A DNA stretch of 64,000 nt. It comes from Paraconiothyrium sp. Pb-2020. Taxonomy: Eukaryota > Ascomycota > Dothideomycetes > Pleosporales > Didymosphaeriaceae. Made by a program: the position numbers and the translations under genes. Within the stretch, counting starts at the first letter, position 1. Every line of letters starts with the position of its first letter. The stretch covers positions 186,001-250,000 of the forward strand of contig JAJUBI010000005.1 of the NCBI GenBank assembly GCA_022419385.1, in the 5' to 3' direction. Under the pieces are notes generated by a model that ran no database searches, was not told the DNA's origin, and saw nothing but the letters and a program-made list of their open reading frames with translations. Shown piece by piece: positions 1 to 10,598 of the stretch.

Positions 1-237
1 GTACGCGTTGGGAGTTGTATGCACATGTGCGGTGACAACATTTGAACGATGCAAGCACGGACCTGGGGTGCTGGGGTCTGATATGTGAAACATTCGAAAG
101 TTACCATGTTTACGCGATGACTCAGCCAGCACGCGGGTGAACCAATCAATCGTCGACCGCTTCTTGTGCGACTGGAGTGATTCTGGCTTCTCGGACAGTA
201 CACCGCCCGACTTCATTCTCAGAACCGAATCGGCACC

Positions 238-2059
238 ATGACAGACACTCGAAGCTCTTCTCCGGACCCGACAAGCTCCCAGCTTCTGTTACTTCATGCT
301 GAGAATGACTTATCTCCGCTTACGGACCGCGAAACTATTGTAGCCAGCTCCCGAAAGCTTTCTGTGTGGAATGCATTCGTGCTCTTGGTACTCACTCAGG
401 TCGGAGCAGGACTGTTTGCATCACCTACTCAGGTCGACGCCAATGTGCCATCCCCAGGGGTGGCATTGATTGTGTGGCTTTTTGCCTGCCTGCTCGGCTG
501 GGCTGGGGCTTCTTCTTTTGCAGACCTAGCCGCCCTCTTTCCCACCGGCGGTATGGAAGAGTATTTGTCACGCTTCTATGGAAAAAAGGTGTCTTCCCTT
601 ATGGCTTGGACATGGATAGCCATCGTCAAACCGTCCTCGATGGCCATGGTCAGCACTGTCTTGACAAACTCTATCGTTGCCGGCCTCGAGTTACAGTTAT
701 CTTCGTTCACGAGAAAGTTCTTCACCGCGGTGGCGTTTATGGCCATTGTCCTGCCGAATCTCCACAGCACGCGAACATCGGCCATGATATCCAACATTTT
801 CCTCGTTGTGAAACTCACAACTGTATCACTTGTGACAATAGCTGGGATCTTCGCTGCTACTCTTCGCTCCGACGCCTGGCAATGGCTCGATAGGCCTTGG
901 TTTGCGCCTCGTCCCACGATCGTGGATGGCAAGCAAATTGATTGGTCAGATGTGTCCTGGTGGGATTTGATGGGCCACTTGTGCGCTGCAGTATATGCTG
1001 TTTTATGGGCTTGCACTGGCTGGGACAACGTAGGTCGCTTTGACACATAACCATTAGAGTGCTCGGTTTGATTTGGATAGGCCAACTTCGTTGCCCGCGA
1101 GATGAGCAATCCGGCCGTAGATCTGCCACGTGCCATTCACGCAGCCATGTTGCTAGTCACCATCTGCTATCAACTTGTCAATATCTCCTTCTATATCCTA
1201 GTCCCGTGGGACTCATTTGCATCCGATGCGTCGGTGGCAGTGGTACGGACCTGTCCCCTTAGCTGCCGAGCTGCTATGTGGTCGCACTAACGCATTGAGC
1301 AATAGAGAGCAGCAAAAGATTTTTTGGGCGCCCCCGCTGCCGTCGTCATTGCATTTCTTGTTGCATTGGTCGCTGGCGGAACCGTAAGCGCCAACGTCTT
1401 CATCATCAGCAGATTGACCGAATCTGCTTCCAATAAGGGCTATATCCCAGCTATTTTCGGGCAGAGAGTCACAACACAACAGCATACAGACCTTCTAAAC
1501 TACATTCGCTTGCATGTTTCTTCCCTGTGGATGTTTTGGAATCCTAGCGGGTGGCGTTATCAAGAGCTCCCAGCAGCTCGAGACAATACCACCGAAAACC
1601 CGGTAACAGATGGAGTTCCGGTGTAAGTTGTAGAATTTCTCTCCTTCCCTTGACAAACGAGATTGCGTGGCTAATTGAAAAAAAGACCTGCTATACTTCT
1701 CAACTTCGCGCTCACAACTTTATATCTCATGTTGGGCTCCTTCGACATATTGATCATATTGAACGGTTCGTCCATCCTCGGATGGAAGCTACCTCAATCA
1801 GACGCTAATTTTCAAAGGCACCGCGGTATATAGCTTCTATTTTCTTACTCTCTTCGGTCTGTTTGTGTACCGACTACGCCATATGTGGCAGATCAGGGAG
1901 CGACAACGGCGAGTGTTCACTCCGTTGATTACACCTGGTGTATTCTCTTTGGTCAGCTTCATGATCGTGCTACGGACGCTGCTTTTCTTCCCATTCCAGG
2001 CAGCCATCCTGGCGGCTTTGCTCGTCGCGGGTTTGATTGTGCAGAAAATGCGTAACTAG
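238..2059 (+). CDS. Amino-acid permease, APC superfamily (LAT/methionine-permease-like)
   Basis: Predicted plasma-membrane amino-acid transporter. I assemble five exons with introns at 1030-1080, 1243-1305, 1623-1685 and 1766-1817, giving 530 residues. Each junction restores a continuous transporter sequence, for example WDN joining ANFVAREMSNP, and a VPAILLNF helix across intron 3. The first membrane helix carries the APC signature QVGAGLFASPTQVD (about residues 55-68), equivalent to the substrate-binding GSG-type unwound helix. About 12 hydrophobic segments are visible and the C-terminus ends in a helix before KMRN. Two introns have recognisable CTAA branch points. Length is normal for the family. 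The ATG at 238 is the first in frame and leaves a short hydrophilic N-terminus. The family is clear. Substrate specificity (methionine or another neutral amino acid) is inferred only. Confidence 0.88.
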
Positions 2060-2510
2060 AAGGAAGATCAATCTCATTGATTTCACTCTTGGCGACTTCA
2101 TGCGCCACACTCCTCCCCCATAGATCTTAACAATGAAAGAAGCTTCCGGCGAGGGCCTTCATGTATATCTCTTCCTGCGATCACGGATGCCTTGTAATGC
2201 TCATCTTCCGCCCTATTCCCAGCACCACAACGCACACGATGTAGGCACGACTCGTCGCAGTCTTATAGAACAGGAACTCAAGAATAGAATCGGCATGTTA
2301 GGAAATTGTACCAGATAAGCTCACCAAGGCAGTTTTGAAGTTGGACGTCGGCGTTGAAGGTAAGTCGTCGTAGACGTTAGAGGGTGCATGCATAGTAGTG
2401 CATGACGTCACCACCTCAAAGCTCAAAGGCATATCAGAACCTAAACTAAAACATGGGAACAAGCCTATCACCAAGGAGACCTTTTCGAAACTACTCTGAA
2501 AGTAAACAAT
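2060..2510. other. Intergenic, promoter of the DUF4267-type gene
   Basis: No coding signal. The region holds the 3' flank of the permease gene and the upstream region of the next gene, including a palindromic CRE at 2403-2410. Confidence 0.6.
2403..2410. promoter_or_regulatory. Consensus CRE (TGACGTCA), ATF/CREB-type site
   Basis: A perfect 8-bp TGACGTCA palindrome lies about 100 bp before the ATG at 2511. This is the consensus for ATF/CREB bZIP factors such as fungal AtfA/Atf1. Position and perfect match suggest a regulatory role for the downstream gene. Function is inferred. Confidence 0.45.
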
Positions 2511-2918
2511 ATGAACACCATCACCCTCACCTCCACTTTCAAAGCGGTAACCCTCATCTTCGCCCTAGCCTCCCTATCCACCGGCCTCCAAGCCATCACG
2601 CACCCCACCGCATTCGCAACCTCATTCGGCATCCCTCTACCACCAACTTCTAAGCACGAGAGCGCAACAACAACCTCATCATACATATCCCTCTTAGGCG
2701 CACGACAACTCGCAACAGGCATTACGCTTCTAGCATTCGCCTATCAGGGCAAGTGGGTTGAATGCGCGACTATCCTGAGTATCATCGGGGTTATGGTCGC
2801 TGGTATGGATGGGTACCACATAGCGCGGAGTGGGTCGCTGGGAGGTGGATTATTCCATGCGGTACCCGGTGCGGTCATTGCTGTGCTGGCTGCTGCGACG
2901 CTGTATGTAGGTACGTAA
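2511..2918 (+). CDS. Small integral membrane protein, DUF4267-like
   Basis: A single exon encodes 135 residues. Four hydrophobic segments are visible: about residues 10-28, 55-80 (ISLLGARQLATGITLLAFAY), 83-98 and 110-133. The motif LGARQLATG followed by GMDGYHIARSG is typical of the fungal DUF4267 family of small four-helix membrane proteins, whose biochemical role is unknown. The ATG at 2511 puts the first helix directly at the N-terminus. An upstream ATG at 2453 is in another frame. The gene stands alone between the permease and a gene-free tract, with a CRE about 100 bp upstream. Codon use looks normal for the window. I am confident it is a real gene. The family name is from pattern recognition. 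Confidence 0.8.
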   Translation: MNTITLTSTFKAVTLIFALASLSTGLQAITHPTAFATSFGIPLPPTSKHESATTTSSYISLLGARQLATGITLLAFAYQGKWVECATILSIIGVMVAGMDGYHIARSGSLGGGLFHAVPGAVIAVLAAATLYVGT

Positions 2919-4123
2919 GGAAAACTGTGAGGCATTCATATCAGCATTATCGTCTCTATAAGTTTTCTGGCGACCTTCGCATGGAGATATATGTCGAAAA
3001 GTAGGAAGCTATAATAGATATATGACTATTAGTCTGTAGGTGGTTAGCTATCTGATATTAGTTGATAGATTGCTATTCTTATATTACTTTTGCCGAAGCT
3101 ATTTAGCGAATTGTATGTATACTAGGAATTTAGCTTAGCTGCTGATTTCCTTCCATGGGCGGCGGCTGAAAACTTGTAGACGGTACCGATAGTACGTATG
3201 GGAAGGGTTTGACGCGAACCAAATCATACGATTCGTGTTTCTGCAGCACCTTCAATTCCCGAAGCTCCAGCCCCGAACTGGATCACAGAAGGTTCCACCC
3301 TCCACAGTTCCGTCCCTCAGATCATCATGGGCGCGTAGAAATCCCAATTTTCTGCTCACACTATTCTCCCAATATTACCACACAAAGCCTTCGTGTCCTA
3401 GTACTTGTGTTGCATGCCATAATTGCATGGGTAAATGTGGCAACGGATCTTATAACCGTGTATGTCAACGAACAGGCCCTTGATTCCTCTGCTAGAGCTA
3501 GAAGTTGTTAGTTCTCCTCTTGTTGTTGCTAACAAAGCAAAGCAGTGCCGTCTTTAGTACCTTGCTAAGCTCCTTAGGTGTATCGTCTGTCCGCCATCTG
3601 TAATTTCTATATCTATCCAGTGCCAGGCTTCTAACCGGGAGCCATGTGGTTGTTCCTACATGTGGAAGTTCCATCATAGCTCTACGTGTGTTTTTGCTTC
3701 GCGTATCTAGGGCATGACCTCTGGGAAGTGCAGTTAGTGACTCCAGCCTCGATTGGTCGTGGCCTTGGTGCCCCACGGACTCGGGATCCCGACTCCTTCT
3801 CAGTTGTGGTTTCGCTATTGCTCCGATAATTCTTGTCTTCCTTGCCTTCTTCAGTCTCGAAATCTATACCCTGATTCTGGCGAAGGCTCTCCTCGGTAGT
3901 ACGATGGTAACTACATTCGCCGACGCTCGAAAAGGGCTCGCATGACATTGCGCAATTTCCCAATGCAACAAGTATGGATTCCCTCTGTACAGATATACAC
4001 GCCCCTCCACCCCTTCAACAAGAACAAAACAATCTCAACAGAACTCTCTCAGTGGATGTTACCAACAGCCTCACCATCAAGCATCATAAGCCGTCTGCGC
4101 AGCGTGCTGATATCCCCCTCCAA
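2919..4123. other. Gene-free stretch, 1.2 kb
   Basis: No convincing coding signal on either strand. About 2990-3140 is noticeably AT-rich, with ATAG/TATA-like repeats. The short open frames lack family resemblance and splice logic. Confidence 0.5.
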
Positions 4124-5467
4124 CTACGACACCGGCACCGGCACCGGAACCTCACCGATGCTCTCCGGCTCAACATACCCCTTATGCCCATTAACTCTCA
4201 GCCTCAACTTCCTACTCTCAGCATACACAACCCTCCTCATGCGATTCGTACTTCCTAGCGGTTGATGCACCTTCAACCCATGCCAACTATTCACCGTAAT
4301 CCGATCATCCCACCACACCCTGAATTCCGGCACCCAGCTGTCCTGCGGTGGAAATTCCAGCGTAGCGATCTGCTCGAAGGGGTACTTCTTCGCGTCCCAC
4401 TCGATGCCGATGTCGTCGACAGGCTGCTCGGACAGGTCCTGCAGGAGCTGCGCGCAGAAGGAGTAGGAGACTTTTTGCTGCATGTGGAAGCTGCGCAGCT
4501 CCTGGGAGATGACGTTGATGGGGTCTGTGTCTTTTATTTCGTCGGAGGAGAGCGCGGTTTGCGCGGGGGTGAGGGGGAAGACGCCGAGTTTTGCGACGTA
4601 GGTGCCGAAGCGGTAGGCGGATTGGGAGTACTCTGGCATGGCGACCACTGAGACCGTTAGTGATAAGTTAGAATCGTGGTGTGATGGGGCACTTGCTGTG
4701 TTGCTTTGGCAGTTGGCTTCCTAGCGTCGCTACATCGGCGTCTACACGTTTGGACTGCTCGGCTGCAAAGGTGGCAAGGTCGTTCCAGTTCCGCTCGAGC
4801 GAGTCGGCAATGTCGTATGTGGTTTGTGGATCGCGGAGCTCGAGTATGGGATAGTTGTTGAACGTCCAGTCCTGTGTCTTTTTGTCTTCTCCCCAGAGCT
4901 TCTCACCTTCTACGCCGAAGATTTTCATCCCGATGCCTCGCGGGGCGGGTATGTTGTCGGGGACAATCTTCGGCGTGAGCGAGGAATACCGCATGATCAC
5001 ATTGTATGTCCCGGGCTTAGCGAACATGCCCTGGGCAAGATGAGGAGGCAGGTTATCGTGCACAATGACTAGGGTTGACATCAGCAACGGGGAGAATGCC
5101 TCAGTTCATCTCAAGCTCTCACTGTCAGCAGCTTAGTACAACTTCGAAATTCGCCCAAAGGACATTGAACGAACCATTTCCCCATGACGCAACCTTGCGT
5201 CTTTAGATGAGTACCCCTTAAACAATGCATATGCTCGTTGAAGTTCATCATCTGAAAGCGATTGAACTGGTCAGAAACAGCTTGGATCTTCTCCTCTTCC
5301 CCTGGCTGTATCTTCTCCACGCCCTCCGCATCCCAGCGGATATACGTCCCAGGCGCAGGCTTGTCTTGACCTCCAGCCCGCACAGTTCCGTTCGCGATCT
5401 TGCCATTGTGGATGTTTTCGATGCGATGGTGGCTCGCCGGGCACGTCACAACTTTCGTTCCGTTCAT
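4124..5467 (-). CDS. Catalase-like heme-domain protein
   Basis: Predicted member of the catalase-related superfamily. Three exons are read right to left. Exon 1 starts at 5467 and holds SDQFNRFQMMNFNEHMH and then RGTHLKTQG. Exon 2 is about 5068-4697, with LPPHLAQGMFAKPGTYNVIM, MRYSS and RGIGMKIFGVEGEKL. Exon 3 is 4647-4124, with YSQSAYRFG and VYAESRKLRLRVNGHKGYVEP. The exon 2/3 intron (4648-4696) fits best with a GC donor (A|GCAAGT), a CTAAC branch point and a CAG acceptor, which joins QLPKQH to MVAMPEYSQSAYRFG. The exon 1/2 donor is not settled: GTCCTT at 5163 or GTTGCG at 5193, both in phase with the acceptor at 5069. Length is about 390-400 residues, shorter than a true catalase. Whether it binds heme or degrades peroxide is unknown. 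Confidence 0.75.
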
Positions 5468-5933
5468 TGTGGGGACTGGATGTTTGCGACGGGTGTATGC
5501 GCTATCAAGGAAGGTTTAAGAAGCCTACATGTTTGCATATGGTAGCTTGTTAGTCTTTATGTACGGCTACGGGATATAAGACACCCCGCATATCGTTAGC
5601 TTCCGCCTCACCGAGAGCCTGCCCTCCGCCGCGGATGTTGCCTCCGTCGAGTGGCTTGCGGGGTAGCCGTAGACAATTCCATTTTCTAGACGTGAACCCT
5701 AAAGCTAGCGGTCGATCCCGCGATCTCGTTGACGCACGTTGATCTAGCGCTAGGGAAGCACCAATGGCCGTTCGGCGAACAGTCAAGCCATGGCGGGTAT
5801 CTCAAAGTACGGTATTGTGACGCTTGCTGTCCGAAATCCATCGATGTGCACTCCAGAGAGCAGATGTGATCATGCTAACACGAGTTTCTACCATATCTGA
5901 CCCTGTCACGAAGTAGCTATTGTAGGTAGAATC
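5468..5933. other. Intergenic, 466 bp
   Basis: Upstream region of the catalase-like gene and 3' flank of the reductase gene. I see no gene. The short minus-strand open frame at 5550-5786 has no family resemblance. Confidence 0.5.
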
Positions 5934-7179
5934 CTACATCCTAAGCACCACCTTCCCCACATGGCTCCCCGACTCAAAATACGCAAACGCCGCCTTCGCA
6001 TCCTCAAACGCAAACACCTTATCAACAAGCGGGCCTAAATCCACCTTCTTCTCCTCCAAAAACCTGCTTACAGCTTCGTAATCCGCGCGCGAACCACCCA
6101 GGATACCTCTGTTCTAAATCAGCAACCTCACTCAACGCAACGGGTCAGGGTCTCCTCTTACTTCAACGTCGCCGCCTTCCCAATAAGCCCCATCAACAAA
6201 CTCGGATCCCACTTCGCTTCAAACCCCTCCAGAAACCCGATCAGCGCAATACTCCCCCCGTACTTCCGCAGCATCTTCAGATCCTCCGGCACAGACGATA
6301 GGCCAGCGTTGTTCAGGACGTAATCTACGCCCTTTCCGTCTGTGAGACGGAGCACCTCGGCCGCGACGTCCGCCGTAGTCTTGTAATTAACGCCGCGCAC
6401 ACGCGGGCTGATTCCCTTCAAGCGCGCGAGTTTCTCATCCGACGAGGACGTGATGATAGGCGTGATGCCCGCAGCGAGACACACGAGCAGCGACATTATG
6501 CTCACGCCGCCGGTGCCTTGAAGGAGCGCTGTTGCATCCTTGGGCACGTTCTTCAGCTCGTTGAGCGAGGTCCAGGCCGTGATGGCGACGCCGGTTAGCG
6601 TCGCTGCCTGGTTCTATTAGCAAGCCATACATTCACCTCCAAGTTCAACTCCGCGGTGGAGATTGGACGGGGAAGGGACAACGTACCTCCTCCCAACTCA
6701 GATGCGCGGGTAACGCGACTAGGTGGCCTTCTTGGAAGACAGCCCACTCCCTAAACACACCCGCTGTGTCTCCCGCCAGCGCACAAATCTCCGCATCACG
6801 CTCCTCGCCGGTTAGAAAGTTCAGATTCACGGTCGGCGCAACGCGGTCTCCCGGTTTAAACTTCGTAACGGCAGAGCCCAGCGCGACGACCTCGGCGGCG
6901 CAGCACGAGCCTTGGATTTCGCGGTTGTTGACGGGGATGGGGTATCTATGGTATTTTTCACTCAGAAATGTACTGGGAAAGAGGGAGGGGGCGAGGGGGG
7001 ACATACCCGCCTTCACGTAACATCGCGACGTCGCGGTAGTTTAAAGACGCGGCGTGTATGCGGAGGACGACGTCATGGTCGCCCAGAGTTTCGGGGAGGG
7101 ACTCGGTTGTGAATTCGACGGTGAGGGGGTAGGGTTTTGCGGTGCGGCGGAGGGCGCGGTATGTTTTTGGGTAGGACAT
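5934..7179 (-). CDS. Zinc-independent alcohol dehydrogenase / quinone-oxidoreductase-like protein (MDR family)
   Basis: Four exons: 7179-7007, 6945-6687, 6613-6162 and 6108-5934. Introns at 6946-7006, 6614-6686 and 6109-6161 give 352 residues, the normal size for medium-chain dehydrogenase/reductases. The N-terminal GroES-like fold contains LRIHAASLNYRDVAMLREG and PGDRVAPTVN. The Rossmann part contains LLQGTGGVSIMSLLVC, a variant of the GxGxxG nucleotide loop, and GVNYKTTADVAAEVLRLTDG with GVDYVLNNAG. The C-terminus ends in FESGSHVGKVVLRM, typical of NADPH-dependent quinone reductases. Catalytic-zinc ligands are not evident, so I infer a zinc-independent NADP(H) oxidoreductase. The substrate is unknown. 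A cluster of CRE half-sites sits about 290-330 bp upstream of the start. Confidence 0.87.
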
Positions 7180-7680
7180 TTTGCCAAGATTTTATCAGAA
7201 AGGAAGACGGATGATATGGTGGTTGTGATAGCGGCGTTGGGTGTTGTATTTGTATGTCCTTGTGGTGAGTCTTGAGCTCGTGCTCGGACGAATTATTTCG
7301 CTGGGGAGATTCATTGCGTGCTGGATGTAAGCAAGGATGGAACTCCTACCATGGTTTGAAACTGGTATACGAGAGTATGTAGGTACGCTCTCGTAAGGAG
7401 AGAGGTGGAGTTCCACCGCCTTGCTTAGCGTATCGTGCACGTAGCCTTACTCAAAGGGTAGGATGTCAGAAGACGTCAGAATACAACGTCAGAAGCGAAC
7501 AGAACGTCAGGCAAGTACAACCCACACCGACACTCAACAAGCATACAGCACCTTCTCGTTTCATCAAATCTACATTCGCACCTCCATCGCCATCTACATA
7601 ACACTACACCAACACTTTTACTCGTCACTCATCACCATCACCCTCCCCTCCACATCTCCAACTAGGAGCACACTCCTACC
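7180..7680. other. Promoter region of the reductase gene
   Basis: Holds the 5' region of the minus-strand reductase gene and the 3' flank of the phosphoesterase gene. A CRE half-site cluster is annotated separately. No gene seen. Confidence 0.55.
7463..7511. promoter_or_regulatory. Cluster of CRE half-sites (CGTCAG repeats)
   Basis: Within 49 bp there are three CGTCAG copies (near 7473, 7488 and 7505), preceded by a TGTCAG variant near 7465. ACGTCA is the half-site of the ATF/CREB element. The cluster lies about 290 bp upstream of the reductase ATG on the opposite strand. A bZIP-controlled stress promoter is inferred. Confidence 0.4.
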
Positions 7681-9870
7681 TCATGAGCTCCCAATCCCCG
7701 CCCCAACAGGACAATCCGGCACATTCTCCTGCCACGCAACCTTCGCGTACGCCGGCAAATAGCTATTCGTCGTGAACGTCTTAGGCAGGTAGTAGCTCAC
7801 ATCACCCAAACTATAATTCCCCCCAACGTCAGCTCCATTCAGCGCAGACACGATGTTGCTCGCGATGAAGTCGAGGAAAACCAAGTCTACGGTCTCGGGC
7901 AGAGAGCCGTCGGCGGGGAACGAGGCGTTGGCCTGGAGATCGTTGGGCTGGGCGTAGTGCGGGATGGCCTTGTGGAGCGTGTCGTCACCATCGGTGCCGA
8001 AGTCGTCGGTGGTGGTGTAGCCGGGGGAGGGGTCGGCGGCCTGGCGGCGGGTGATGCGGGCGGTTGAGCGTTTGGGCATGCCGGAGGCGTGGGTGAGAGG
8101 GGGGTCGATGCAGATGTCGCGGTCGGCAAGGACGGGGGCGAAGTTGAAGTCGGAGGTGGAGAGATCGCGCTTCTTCTGCCAGGGGCCGGCGTTCAGGATG
8201 TCGAGGACTTTGGAGGCCTGGGAGTAGGGGACGTCTGGGATGAATTGGAAGGCGTCTTGGAAGGGGGAGACGATGAAGGAATCGTCGTAGGTGAAGGGGC
8301 CCTTGGCTAGGTCGAAGCGCACGCTGCCGGTGTTGATGATGATGAGGCGGGGTGTGTCTTTCCTTGTCTCGTTGATCACGACAGTGGAGAGCGCGGTCTG
8401 GAGAAGCTGGAAAAGGTTGCCATCCGCCAGGAACGGCTGGCAGGTCTGGCAGTAGGACTGCGGCGCGCAGCCGTATAAGCTCGTAAGGTTGAGCTTCTGG
8501 CGGTCTGATGTGATTTCAGAAGTAATATTCTTGCCCTTAGCAGTGTCGAAGGTAGAATACTTCTGACTACCCTCGGCATGGTAGGCAAACGTAAGACGGT
8601 TCCAGTCAAGGTATCGTCGAGCAACGAGGAGATCAGAAGTGCCTGTTGAGCTGGGAGCGACGCTGCTCGTGGTGTTGGTTTTGGGAGGAATTGGCTTGCG
8701 CGTGGGGTTGGGAACGCCACTGGGAGCCTTAGATTCGCAGTTGGAAGACTCAATACCAGACAATGCAAGCCAGCCCAGCGTCTCGCAGTAGCGACCAGAT
8801 TCAAGTCCGGTAGCCTTGGTGTCGTAGACTGCAAAGTCTCGGATGTGGGAATGTCCGCCAAAGGCTTGGATGGGGGTATCTGGGTGCACCTTGCGAATGG
8901 CATCGACCACCTTCCCAATGGTGCTGCTGGTGTCGTTTCTTCTGACCGGGTTGTGACCTGAACCAATAGAGTCAGTGTGGCTTCCACAATATCAAAGAGG
9001 TCTTTACCTGTAACAACGAACAAGTCGATAGGTTCTGTGTAGTTCACAGCATCAAGGAACCACTGCTCCTGCACGAGCTGAGCAGCCTACCAGTTCCCAT
9101 TCAATCAGCAACGCGTATACAAACACACACGCAGGACTGACTCACCTTGATAACCTTGGACACGTTCGAATTCCCCGTGAAGTCAAACAGCACACCAAAC
9201 GCCATAATCCTCAGCCCCTGCTCGGTCGTAAAATACCGGTACTTCTTCCCAATATACTCCCATTCGCCCGTCGCAGGGTTGCTGATCTGCACATTGCTCG
9301 TGAGATACCTATCACCATAGACCTTCGAGAAGTTGGTAAAAGTCTCGTACGCAATCTCCGTGACGTAAAGCTCGTGATTTCCAATCGTCAGGATATCATA
9401 GTCGATGTTCTCGAAGATGGCATTCGACACGTTCCCATTCGGGCTCGTAGCGTCGCTCAACCCAGCGCCATCGTGCAGATCACCCGTGTCAACAAGCAAA
9501 AGGTCGACGCCCAGATGTCTCGCCTTCTGCTTCATGCCCTTGGTGAAGCTCACAAAGTCGCCCCAGTCCGCGCCATAGTTCTGCTCTTTGATGTGGCCTT
9601 CGAGCCAGCTGCCGGATCTGCGTCAGCGCACCGCGAATGGAGGGTGTAGCGTTGAGGAGCGGCTCACCCATGCGTGTCCGTCGTGTGCAAGAAATTAATC
9701 TGCCCCCACTCCAGCGGCGCCTTCGGTCCGGACGTTGCGTTCTGCGCATCGGGCTGCATGCGCCTCACGTGCCGCGTGAGAACGACATCGTGCTCCGGCT
9801 CGCCGTAGCAGCTATCGCAGGCGAGTGCCGCACGGGTCGCAATCGCCGCGGTGATGATTCGCGAGAGCAT
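7681..9870 (-). CDS. Secreted 5'-nucleotidase / UshA-like metallophosphoesterase
   Basis: Four exons: 9870-9668, 9608-9146, 9086-9008 and 8957-7681. Introns at 9609-9667, 9087-9145 and 8958-9007 give 673 residues. The N-terminus is a hydrophobic signal peptide ending near ALACDSC. All calcineurin-like metallophosphoesterase motifs are present: TTDTHG (metal-binding D-x-H), VDTGDLHDGAG, GNHELY, TGHN (spanning the last intron) and GGHSHIRD. The C-terminal 5'-nucleotidase domain includes NTGSVRFDLAKGPFTYDDSF and IVSPFQDAFQFIPDVP, which bind the nucleotide base in bacterial UshA. A secreted enzyme cleaving nucleotides or related phosphoesters is expected. An upstream in-frame ATG at 9924 would add 18 residues, but the shorter start places the signal peptide at the N-terminus. 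Family assignment is strong, exact substrate inferred. Confidence 0.9.
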
Positions 9871-10598
9871 CTTGGGGGCGGACAATGGCAGATGCAGGAC
9901 GCGGTGGGAGGAAGGGTCCAGCAACCGGGTTCGAGATGGAGCTTATATGTAGGCCTGGGGCCCTGGCGTCGCCCGGGCTGCTGGAGAGCGCATGCAGGAA
10001 CGACTGATATGCATGGGGCTTCCTAGAGCAGCGATAAGCTCGCGCAAGCATTGTCTGCTCCTCGGCGCTGCCACCTTGGAAATGCTTAGTCGTGTACGCG
10101 TTGTGCGAGTAGGACCTGCTTGATGCGTGTTAGCGCGCCCACGTGCCCGCGTATCTTGACGAGGAGAGCGGACGGGGCCGCCACTTACACTTTCTTGCCT
10201 CCACGGAGAAGACGCTCTGGTTTCTTCATTGTACAGATGGACTCGTAACCGCGAGCGAAGCAGCTTGACTGTTCTGATACAATTTGCTGTGCGGGGTAAA
10301 TACCGGTACCATGCCATAGCTATGTGTGTAGTGCTTCGGCTACGCTATAGTCTCGAATCGTCCGCTACCGGTATCATGTTTGTAGGACGTATGGAAGTAC
10401 GGTACAGCACGAAACGCCGTATACAGGGTATGACGGCGTCCACCCACTAGTAACTTGTCCAAGAACCCGTGAAACGACCACAATGACGCAGCCCTCTCAA
10501 TCAATACCTTCGCTATGCATACAAAACGCCGCCGTACCAGCCCACCATGCAACGCCAACAATGCAACCCATACACCTTAGAATGCGCGCAGCACAACA
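9871..10598. other. Intergenic, 0.7 kb
   Basis: 5' region of the phosphoesterase gene and 3' flank of the haspin gene. I see no gene or structured element in it. Confidence 0.5.

Noticed and set aside
3682..3963. 93-residue minus-strand frame in the 1.2-kb gap
   Set aside because: Low-complexity with no family resemblance or promoter/intron context.
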